Under the pieces are notes generated by a model. That model was given only the letters and a program-made list of their open reading frames with translations, made no database searches and had not been told where the DNA came from. Positions 9,701-16,442 of a stretch of 64,000 nt of DNA are shown one piece after another. The position numbers were made by a program, and so were the translations under genes. Source of the DNA: Crocinitomicaceae bacterium (GTDB lineage: Bacteria; Bacteroidota; Bacteroidia; Flavobacteriales_D; Crocinitomicaceae); contig JABURP010000127.1 in the NCBI GenBank assembly GCA_014762645.1, forward strand, positions 44,379 through 108,378, in the 5' to 3' direction. The first letter of the stretch is position 1, and each line of letters opens with the position of its first letter.

Positions 9701-10489
9701 GATGTGTGGCATTAAAATCCCATCTCCGGGTTCTCCATCATCATCACAAGCTACTAGTGTTGGTGATCCACAAGGGCCAGAATACAACGCCATAGCTCCG
9801 TCTGAAAAATCAACAGATGCAGTGTGGATATCCAATTGTCCGCTGGCAGGTACCACAACTGAGAACCAAACATCTCCGCCGGCGTAACCTCCCTGATAAG
9901 GAGAAGATCCACCACAACCAGAAGGGGTTCCAACGCTTGAGCCAATAGAACCGGCATTTGTGAACGTAAGGTAGTTACAAGATGGTGTTACATCTGGCAA
10001 TGAATAGGCCGAGCACGGTTCGTTATTGTCTGGTGGCGCCAAACCTGTTACGCACACCTGAAATGTTGATGTTCCTGAACCTACGCCATAATGATATACT
10101 CTGAAATAATAGGTGTTTCCCGGAGTAAGCCCTGTAGCCTGAAGTACTTCAAGTCCATTTAAACCATTGACGTCCTGACAGTAAACACTGGTTAATGAAC
10201 CACAAGTTCCGGAATACAATTGAATAACCGCATCATAGCCTACCGTTGGACTCACCGTAATATCCATTTCGGAGCTATTGGCGACAAAGGAGTACCAAAC
10301 ATCATCATCTGCGTTTCCACCACCCGAACAAGTAGGATAGGATTGTGTTGCATTTCCAGAAGTTCCTGCTTGAAATGAACATTGAGTCAGGGTGGGAGTG
10401 ATGGCAACAGCATCTAAACATTCATCCCCCTGGGCAAATATCATTCCCGTAATTGCAGAGAATGAAATAAGAGTTAATAGCTTTTTCAT
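6776..10489 (-). CDS. Large secreted adhesin-like protein with Ig/PKD-type repeats and T9SS type B (gliding-motility-associated) C-terminal domain
   Basis: 1237 residues. A signal peptide (MKKLLTLISFSAITGMIFAQ) is followed by three related beta-sandwich domains (about 21-150, 155-295, 298-447) with repeated DVWYSF / DVWFSV / SWLQFT and NTYYFRV / TMFIRV / NTYYIVV motifs. Seven Ig-like repeats of about 73-80 residues follow (about 450-967), then an SprB-type repeat (about 968-1050) and a cadherin/VCBS-like module (about 1052-1140). The last part is the CHU_C sorting domain, with GIPNGFTPNGDGFNDTF and FNRWGDKVYE. It should be exported by T9SS and end up on the cell surface. Its start overlaps the stop of the upstream small gene (ATGA), and a PorP/SprF gene follows after 2 bp. 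Ligand unknown. Confidence 0.93.
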   Translation of the reverse strand: MKKLLTLISFSAITGMIFAQGDECLDAVAITPTLTQCSFQAGTSGNATQSYPTCSGGGNADDDVWYSFVANSSEMDITVSPTVGYDAVIQLYSGTCGSLTSVYCQDVNGLNGLEVLQATGLTPGNTYYFRVYHYGVGSGTSTFQVCVTGLAPPDNNEPCSAYSLPDVTPSCNYLTFTNAGSIGSSVGTPSGCGGSSPYQGGYAGGDVWFSVVVPASGQLDIHTASVDFSDGAMALYSGPCGSPTLVACDDDGEPGDGILMPHIYQTGLVPGATMFIRVWEYGNNNNGEFQICVTSPDNDNCANAQQICDLNGYGGVTSSAYTIDTPDNMCGIGNPASPTPGCVFGTGYTGTSPVQIDNNSWLQFTASATTAELFVEISSCQNGNGMQMQIFEGTNCTNFVAVSNFLETTSSQTVLATGLTIGNTYYIVVDGFAGDICSYTITATSGVQVVEAVAAQEFICDGSSTAITALVDGPGPYTYNWSSNPPGFSSTNASETVSPTQSTEYMVEIQGLCGTTTSASVYVTVNDNPTANAGSDQTICDNESANLAATANGGDGSYSYNWDIPASGSNQTVSPNSTTTYNVTVTDGNGCQDVDAVTVNVNPAPNANAGTDQAICVGQTATLTASGGTGYSWSSGGTNATENVSPASSTTYTVTVSNGFGCQDTDDVLVTVNPLPNAFAGNDITVCNGGSATITATGGVSYMWDGGLGAGATQNLTNITSPVTYTVTVTDANGCVDTDDIFIDVGAALSPDAGSDADICQGESYTLSASGGVNYTWDNGLGAGATHVISPTSTTTYTVNVDDGGGCSGSASVTITVNPLPTANAGTDIAICEGETANLSASGGTSYSWDNGLGAGQNQSVSPSSTTTYIVTVTDANNCTDTDDIVVTVNPLPTVLASADETICLGESVNLSANGTGVSTYNWDASTGATFPGQNVTVTPGVTTTYTVTGSDANGCEGQDSLVVTVNDLPQIDTSSVQISNANCINGGGTISGLTVIGTPSYTYLWNDGLNNVGNTLSVGDLDAGTYTLTVTDGNGCDNTWQVSVGFSDLSNLAANDDYISTYPNTPVTINAYTNDTGDVNTITIIDNPVNGSASYLGNGEFEYIPNTGFTGADSLVYEICDQTCASICERATIYFTVQDQLPVGIPNGFTPNGDGFNDTFVIQYLEQYPDNSIVIFNRWGDKVYEASPYLNDWDGSSAGAKMTIMGDEVVDGTYYFVLDLGNGDEPINGFIDLRRK
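7589..9142 (-). repeat. Seven tandem Ig-like repeat modules inside the T9SS adhesin gene
   Basis: Within the coding sequence, residues of about 450-967 form seven copies of a 73-80-residue unit. Each copy carries a version of ICxGxxxxLxAxGG, a YxWD or YxWS strand, TTTYTVTV and DxNGCxDTDDxxVTVNPLPxAxAG. The units have diverged, so this is a protein-level repeat, not an identical DNA repeat. Some neighbouring units share longer DNA stretches and could recombine or be mis-assembled. Confidence 0.85.
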
Positions 10490-10812
10490 ATTTCTTTGCG
10501 ATTTACGTTCACGATTTCAGCACCATTTTCAACAATAATGGCTTTTATCCTGTCCATGATCAAATAATCATACAAATCATGATTTGTACAGGAAAAAATG
10601 AGGGTATAATCAGTCAGAACAAGTTGACAGTCTTTAATTCCCGGAAGGCTTTTTACTTCAGTACGGATATCAGATGCCTGTTGTTCTGTTTTTAATTTAT
10701 TGATGGATATAGAAAATTCAAATGTCTTTAATGGAGCTTCTTCCTGAGCTGTAGTATTGAATACAGAAAACAAGAAAAATAGACAGAAAGTCAATAGATG
10801 CTTTTGCTTCAT
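10486..10812 (-). CDS. Small secreted protein with ferredoxin-like (HMA-like) fold, first gene of the T9SS operon
   Basis: 108 residues from the ATG at 10812. A longer in-frame start at 10857 is rejected because it would overlap the promoter elements found at 10855-10886. The signal peptide is MKQKHLLTFCLFFLFSVFNTTAQ. The mature part (FEFSISINKLKTEQQASDI, then SLPGIKDCQLVL, then a second helix and strand) has the beta-alpha-beta-beta-alpha-beta spacing of heavy-metal-associated domains but lacks their CxxC metal site. Its stop overlaps the start of the adhesin gene (ATGA), so translation is probably coupled. A role in export or assembly of the adhesin is inferred from position only. Confidence 0.72.
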   Translation of the reverse strand: MKQKHLLTFCLFFLFSVFNTTAQEEAPLKTFEFSISINKLKTEQQASDIRTEVKSLPGIKDCQLVLTDYTLIFSCTNHDLYDYLIMDRIKAIIVENGAEIVNVNRKEI

Positions 10813-10854
10813 GTTTGAGTTTTTTATTTGAGTAAGTAATTTCAAATGCGACTG

Positions 10855-10886
10855 CAAATGTACGGTATCCGCGCTACAGAAGCAAA
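10855..10886 (-). promoter_or_regulatory. Bacteroidota-type promoter for the T9SS operon
   Basis: Read on the minus strand: TTTG (10886-10883), a 20-bp spacer, then TACATTTG (10862-10855), a full match to the known Bacteroidota consensus TTTG / TAnnTTTG. Transcription would start near 10848, leaving a leader of about 36 nt before the ATG at 10812. This also decides the start codon of that gene. Confidence 0.7.
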
Positions 10887-10938
10887 TAAAATTAATTGTG
10901 TACGAATCAATTAGATAAACTAAAACGATTGAGTAATG

Positions 10939-12213
10939 TTAAATATTCAGCATTACCAAACGCGCGGTTTCACGTGTTCTTTGTTCAAGAATTACGCGTT
11001 TATCTGTAGTAACACGTTTTATAGTGGCATCATCATAATGCCTGATTGTCACCAACTCTAGTGGCTCATTATATTTAACGATATAGCTTTCCTTAAAATG
11101 AGTAATCAACCGGTCAATATCAATAACAGATTTGTCACAACAAAAGGAAAAACTTACCGCGGAATTCTGCATGATGTTCATCCGGATACCTTCCTGATTG
11201 AGGTAAGCAAAAATCTCCTCAAGGTTTTCTTCCACGACAAAAGAAAAATCAATAGGTGACAACGAAATTAAAACCTGGTCCATTTTAAAAATGAAGGATG
11301 GAATTTTACTATCATTTTCCTCTGAACTTTGAATCACAGATCCTTTAGATTCAGGATTAACAAAAGACTTAATGTATAGTGGAATGTTCTTTCTTTTTAA
11401 TGGCTGTAGAGTTCTTGGGTGAATTACTGATGCACCAAAATAGGCAAGTTCTATGGCTTCTCTAAACGAGATTTTTTCAAGCAAAATGGTGTTATCAAAC
11501 CATTTTGGATCTGCATTAAGCATTCCTGGCACATCTTTCCAAATTGTCACCTCATCTGCATCTAGTACATAAGCAAATATTGCAGCTGAGAAATCGGAAC
11601 CTTCACGTCCAAGTGTGGTTGTGAACCCTTCAGGTGTATGACCTATAAATCCTTGTGAAATAATGATTCGATTGTCTTTTGACAGCTCATTTTTTACGGA
11701 AGTCACCACTTTCCCTTTTGTGGAATCCCATTCTATTCGCGCCTCCCTCCATTTATCATTAGTAGCAATTACTTTTCGGGCATCCAACCATGAGCTGCTT
11801 AACTCAATACTGTTGAGGTAAGCTTGTACAATTTTCGTTGAAATCACTTCTCCCAAAGAAACAATCTGATCGTATTCAAAGTGATAATTATCAGATGGTT
11901 CGGCGGTACATTTTTCTGCTAATTCATTAAAGAGAATTTCCAGTTCAGTAGAAATATACTCGGAACTACTGCCAAATAAATCAGTAATTATATCACGGTG
12001 AAAAGCTTTTAAGTTTTCTACCAGTTTTTTACAATCTCCTGATTTATCCCAATAAGCCTGAAGAATAGCTTCAAGAGCATTGGTGGTCTTTCCCATAGCG
12101 GAGATGACCACAATAAGATCATCATTTGGAAACCTCTTTAAGATATCCGCAACATTTCTCACAGCATCTGCATCCTTTACAGACGCTCCTCCAAACTTAA
12201 AAACACGTAGCAT
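10939..12213 (-). CDS. lysC: Aspartate kinase (monofunctional, lysine/threonine pathway)
   Basis: Catalyses ATP-dependent phosphorylation of aspartate, the first step to lysine, threonine, methionine and diaminopimelate. The start chosen at 12213 gives MLRVFKFGGASVKDA, the normal N-terminus with the kinase motif KFGGASV. A 23-codon upstream extension to 12282 is open but is not part of the family. Other motifs are VISAMGKTTNAL, the substrate-binding region GFTTTLGREGSDFSAA, and ASVIHPRTLQPL. The C-terminal 120 residues are an ACT-like regulatory region, so feedback control is likely. About 424 residues. The next enzyme of the pathway, asd, is at 51433-52428, far away and not in an operon with it. 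Confidence 0.92.
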   Translation of the reverse strand: MLRVFKFGGASVKDADAVRNVADILKRFPNDDLIVVISAMGKTTNALEAILQAYWDKSGDCKKLVENLKAFHRDIITDLFGSSSEYISTELEILFNELAEKCTAEPSDNYHFEYDQIVSLGEVISTKIVQAYLNSIELSSSWLDARKVIATNDKWREARIEWDSTKGKVVTSVKNELSKDNRIIISQGFIGHTPEGFTTTLGREGSDFSAAIFAYVLDADEVTIWKDVPGMLNADPKWFDNTILLEKISFREAIELAYFGASVIHPRTLQPLKRKNIPLYIKSFVNPESKGSVIQSSEENDSKIPSFIFKMDQVLISLSPIDFSFVVEENLEEIFAYLNQEGIRMNIMQNSAVSFSFCCDKSVIDIDRLITHFKESYIVKYNEPLELVTIRHYDDATIKRVTTDKRVILEQRTRETARLVMLNI

Positions 12214-12364
12214 GCTTTGGTTTTTGTTCACTTTTTCAGCTTTTCGGCTGATCTTGGTTATAAAACGGCGAAAATAGCCCATTCACTTAAAACAATGAGA
12301 ACAAATGCCCGATTTTCTATTTTTTATCACATCTCTCATATTATTTGTGATATTTATTGTCTGA

Positions 12365-12718
12365 ATGGAATTGCCAAATCACAAGGATGATCTCATGACC
12401 TTCTTTGACAAAGAAGAATTTGTTGTGGCTTGCTGCGAACAGATTAGAAAAGATTTATTAGGACTTACCAATAATCCGCCCCAATTTGATATTCATCTGG
12501 ATGAGGATGTACTCGATCAGCTAACTGCACAATTGGCCGTAACCTTGACAACCATGTCATCACAGCAATTGCAGCAATTCATTTATAAAGTAGATTTACC
12601 GGAAAAACAATATCTGCAGGCCATAACAAAGCAGGATGATATGAATGAGCTCTCGTACTTTGTCATTCGCCGTGAAGCACAAAAAGTATATTTACGCCGA
12701 AAATTTTCAAGTAGATAA
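12365..12718 (+). CDS. Small cytosolic protein of unknown function
   Basis: 117 residues, no signal peptide or membrane segment. It is acidic in the first half (HKDDLMTFFDKEEF, HLDEDVLDQL) and basic at the end (AQKVYLRRKFSSR), with mostly helical-looking sequence and a CC pair near residue 23. It is divergent from aspartate kinase, with about 150 bp between the start codons, and convergent with the large sensor gene. No family is recognised. Codon use is like that of its neighbours, so it is probably real. Confidence 0.6.
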   Translation: MELPNHKDDLMTFFDKEEFVVACCEQIRKDLLGLTNNPPQFDIHLDEDVLDQLTAQLAVTLTTMSSQQLQQFIYKVDLPEKQYLQAITKQDDMNELSYFVIRREAQKVYLRRKFSSR

Positions 12719-12850
12719 TTTCAGAATGACGTATCTACCAATGTGTGTCAGGATTGTACTCGTTAACCCTGCCAATCTTGGATCTTAGATTAAATTCTCA
12801 CCCCGATTACACAGACCATGCTACAGCTTGGTGGTGTTCTTAGGCGTTCG

Positions 12851-15800
12851 CTATATGCGAACACCAATCACACACACGTCATCAATTTGGTCTGATGTTC
12901 CCCTCCATTTTTCAAATGTGTTATGGAGCAATGCTTTTTGTTCCTCTACAGGAAATGATTTAATGCGTTCAAGCTCCGTTTTCATGTTTTGAATTTTGAA
13001 CTTTCTACCAGTTTCGTGCCCGAATTGGTCAGCATATCCATCTGTAAATAAATAGATCATATCCCCTTTCTGTAGTTGGACCTTATGAGATAGAAAAGGC
13101 CTTTTTTTCGGGTGATTGCCTATGGGTTGTTTATCTCCTTTATAAAAAACAAACTCATCTCCCCTGAAGATCCAAAGTGGATTATTAGCTCCGGCCCATT
13201 GCAATTCATTGGTCGTTTTGTTGAGCATGCAAAAAGAGATATCCATACCGTCTCTTATTACACTTAACGCAGAAAAGTAGTCCTCTTCTTCTTGCTTTTC
13301 TTTGGATAGTTGTTCAATGACAATTTCTCGTGTGTGATCTAAAAATTTTCCGGGTTCGGTGAGACCTTCTTCCCTCAATGTACGGTTAAGAGCATTGCTA
13401 CATACTACACTGACCATAGCTCCCGGAACGCCATGTCCCGTACAATCGGCTACGGCAAAAAACAAATGATCACCTTTCTCTTTCATCCAGTAAAAATCAC
13501 CTGCAACTATATCTTTGGGTTTATATAAGATAAAGGAGTCCGGAAGTTGATCGTAAAAATAGTCGTCATCCGGAAGAATGGCCATCTGAATTCTTTTGGC
13601 ATAGGCAATACTGTCAGTGATTTCCTTTTGTTTTAATTCAACCAGCTCCCTTTGATAATCGGCTTCTTTTTTCTGTTCAACAACTTCTAGTGTTCGTTCT
13701 TTTACAGCTTTTTCAAGCCTCAAACTACGGTTTTTCAATACGCGTTCTCTTCTTTTAATATAAGCAAAGAGTATACTCAGAAATGCAAATGTTATCAGCA
13801 GATAAAACCATATCGTACGGTAATATGGTTTTTCTATCGTGAAGGGTATGGATAAAATGTTGCTGTTATTGCCATAAGCACTCTTGGCGAAAACTTCCAG
13901 TTTGTATTTTCCATAACCCAGACCCGGCAAACGAATTTTATTGGATTTTCCATTGTCTATCCATTGGGTGCCTTGCCCAATAAGTCGGTATTTGAATTGG
14001 TGAGGAATGAGGTTGAATAAATGATTTGTAGAGAACTCAAAGGTCAGATAGTTCTCTTCCCACCCAAACTCATAGCCTCCATTTTCTATTTTACCCAGCC
14101 GTGTAAAGTCACAAATACTGTCATTCACCCAAACGTCAGACAAAAAGATTTCTAATTCCTGATCCAGATTGAGCACCTTTTCCGGGTTAAAGGATAGCAA
14201 TCCGTTAACAGTCTGAAAATAGAGTTTACCCGCATCATCCTTCATTACTTTGGAGGGTAGAAACTCGCCAATGGACAATCCGTAATTGGATCCATACCGC
14301 ATTTGAATACCTTTGACGCGATTGTAGCAATAAAGCTCATTTTTCAACCCCAACCAAAAGGTGCCCTCATCATCCACGTAGATAGTATTCACCGATTCGC
14401 TCTCAGTTAGTCCGAGCTTTAGGTTTAATTTTTCATAATATCCACTATTTGGATCAAAGGAATAAATACCACTTGCTGTACCTAACCAAAGGTCCTTGTC
14501 TTTTGAAAACGAACATCTCACGGTGCTATCTGGAAAATGATTTGCAGCGCTTGAAGGAGAGTACAACTCATAAGTTTTTTCTTGAGGGTCAGCCACAACA
14601 AAGCGTCCAAAATACTCGGATAAAAGCCATTTTCCATTGGGCAGGACTTCTCCAAACTCAGATGTGACACCGATATCAAACCCCATCAGAACTTCCAGGT
14701 CTCGTTGAATTGTATCATAGATGTGGAAGGTTGAAAAGGTGGGAATTGATTCAACAAATACAATTGGTTCATTTTCCGTACTGTGTTTGAAAAGGACTTT
14801 AAAGGACAAAAATTTATCGGGCCAAATATCTGCAGTTCGGGAGTCGAGATGATAGACATGAGGTGATTCATGCACAATAATAGCCAGGTGATCTCCACAG
14901 AACTTAAAATCTCTTGAATAACAATCTAATCGAACTGGACTTAAATAAGCCTTTGGAAAAAACAACTCGTCTTTTGTTTCAGAGTTCAAATTGTATGTTC
15001 GAACACCATCTCCATGACTAATGTAAACGGTGTTGTCAATAATTTGTACATGACTTGCCGGAATAGGTTGGTCTGATCTGTCTACGTGAGAAAGATCAAA
15101 GAGGCCCCAGGGGCGCAAGTGAAATTCTTGTAATTCTTCCTGATAGATATTGATGTTCCCTGATCGGGTCATGATCCATATCTCACCGAGTGAATTTTTA
15201 CTGATAGTGATCAGACGATTATCACTTATGCTTCTGTCAGAGTCAATATCGGTCTTATAATACTTCACATTTTGAGTATTGATATTAGCAACCATTAAGC
15301 CTTCATTGGGCGTTGTGATCCATAACTCGTCTTTGTGACGAACAAATTTTCTGGTATTGACAACATTTTGCCGGTGTAGTTCCGTTTTATCTGCTACTAC
15401 CCGGTCAAGTGTACTGTCCTTTACATCCAGTCGTATTAGTCCACTATAGGAACCAAACCAGATATGATCATACTCATCCTGATAGGAGAAATTGACAATC
15501 CTGCTGGAAAGTTCAACCCTCGAACGCACAAAAACATCCTTAATGTGGCTTGAGTACTTGTCAATATTCATTTTTTGGAAGGTGTTCTCTTCGACATTAT
15601 AGATAATTGGCCAGGAATCTCTGAATCCACTTTCATAAAAGAATGAAATCAACATTCTACCATCATTCAACTCAATTATATCACTGACACACATAGGAAA
15701 AGTGGCACCATTTTTCTCTGCTGGAAGTTGAATCTTAGTGCATTCACCGGTTTTAGGATCTAATTGATAAAGCCCTTTTCCCCAGGTGCAGAGCCAGTAA

Positions 15801-16225
15801 ATATCACGACTATCCTTAAATATTTTGACAATATAACTCGTAGGGATACTAGAAGCATTATTCGTGTCTGCGTGAAAGTGTTGAAATTCAAATTTTAAAG
15901 GATCAAACCGGCTAAGGATATGGTCGTTAATATAGCTGATCCAAAAAACATTTTCTCCGGTTTTGGAAATGGATAGAATATTTGATTCTTTGAACAAAGC
16001 AGGATGTTCTGCAACTCCTTTGAAAACACGGGAGGAATATCCGTTAAAATGCACGAGTCCTTTTTCACTGGCTGCCCACAAACTCCCTCTTGAATCCCAT
16101 TGATGTGAAAAGAATGTTCCTCCTTTTAACTCTCCTGAGTTAATGTGTTTGAATAAAACACCTTCTCTCTGGCCGTAAGAGACACAGACAATGAAGACGA
16201 AATAATAAACAATTAACCGACACAT
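12851..16225 (-). CDS. Beta-propeller sensor with SpoIIE-type serine phosphatase output
   Basis: 1124 residues from the ATG at 16225, which starts directly with a signal peptide (MCRLIVYYFVFIVCVSYGQ). An in-frame ATG 36 bases upstream would bury it. The large periplasmic part (about 30-730) has repeated two-component-regulator propeller motifs such as GSLWAASEKGLVHFNG, DIYWLCTWGKGLYQLD, DHIWFGSYSGLIRLD and KDLWLGTASGIYSFD. Then come a Y_Y_Y domain, one membrane helix (about 806-824), a coiled coil (about 828-880) and a PP2C/SpoIIE phosphatase domain with AGDFYWMKEKGD and ADCTGHGVPGAMVS, whose acids bind the catalytic metals. There is no histidine kinase domain, so it would signal by dephosphorylating a target such as an anti-sigma-factor antagonist. 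No such partner is in the window. Confidence 0.9.
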   Translation of the reverse strand: MCRLIVYYFVFIVCVSYGQREGVLFKHINSGELKGGTFFSHQWDSRGSLWAASEKGLVHFNGYSSRVFKGVAEHPALFKESNILSISKTGENVFWISYINDHILSRFDPLKFEFQHFHADTNNASSIPTSYIVKIFKDSRDIYWLCTWGKGLYQLDPKTGECTKIQLPAEKNGATFPMCVSDIIELNDGRMLISFFYESGFRDSWPIIYNVEENTFQKMNIDKYSSHIKDVFVRSRVELSSRIVNFSYQDEYDHIWFGSYSGLIRLDVKDSTLDRVVADKTELHRQNVVNTRKFVRHKDELWITTPNEGLMVANINTQNVKYYKTDIDSDRSISDNRLITISKNSLGEIWIMTRSGNINIYQEELQEFHLRPWGLFDLSHVDRSDQPIPASHVQIIDNTVYISHGDGVRTYNLNSETKDELFFPKAYLSPVRLDCYSRDFKFCGDHLAIIVHESPHVYHLDSRTADIWPDKFLSFKVLFKHSTENEPIVFVESIPTFSTFHIYDTIQRDLEVLMGFDIGVTSEFGEVLPNGKWLLSEYFGRFVVADPQEKTYELYSPSSAANHFPDSTVRCSFSKDKDLWLGTASGIYSFDPNSGYYEKLNLKLGLTESESVNTIYVDDEGTFWLGLKNELYCYNRVKGIQMRYGSNYGLSIGEFLPSKVMKDDAGKLYFQTVNGLLSFNPEKVLNLDQELEIFLSDVWVNDSICDFTRLGKIENGGYEFGWEENYLTFEFSTNHLFNLIPHQFKYRLIGQGTQWIDNGKSNKIRLPGLGYGKYKLEVFAKSAYGNNSNILSIPFTIEKPYYRTIWFYLLITFAFLSILFAYIKRRERVLKNRSLRLEKAVKERTLEVVEQKKEADYQRELVELKQKEITDSIAYAKRIQMAILPDDDYFYDQLPDSFILYKPKDIVAGDFYWMKEKGDHLFFAVADCTGHGVPGAMVSVVCSNALNRTLREEGLTEPGKFLDHTREIVIEQLSKEKQEEEDYFSALSVIRDGMDISFCMLNKTTNELQWAGANNPLWIFRGDEFVFYKGDKQPIGNHPKKRPFLSHKVQLQKGDMIYLFTDGYADQFGHETGRKFKIQNMKTELERIKSFPVEEQKALLHNTFEKWRGTSDQIDDVCVIGVRI

Positions 16226-16442
16226 ACTACTGAAGGAGAGATGAATAAAACTGAAAATCACATATACACGGTGATCAAGATAACAAATTATAATTTTAGT
16301 TTAATGGATTTGGCTATTATTATTAAATGTTGCCAAAGCAGGAATTAAGGCTTTTTAGATGTCAATTTATTAATTGTTTGAAATCGTCATGCGTGTTTAT
16401 TTAATTTTTAGTTTTGTATATAGAGGTTAGAAATGTACATCC

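Noticed and set aside
10813-10857. Longer start for the small secreted protein of the T9SS operon
   Set aside because: It overlaps the -7 promoter element and would place 15 residues before a good signal peptide.
12214-12282. 23-codon N-terminal extension of aspartate kinase
   Set aside because: Open and plausible in codon use, but the family starts at the MLRVFKFGG position; kept only as a possible alternative.
12846-12862. Palindrome GTTCGC-TATAT-GCGAAC at the end of the sensor gene
   Set aside because: It overlaps the stop codon but has no T-run on either strand, so it is not called a terminator.
16409-16416. TAGTTTTG box before sucA
   Set aside because: It fits the -7 consensus, but no TTG or TTTG lies 17-23 bp upstream, so it is not listed as a promoter.
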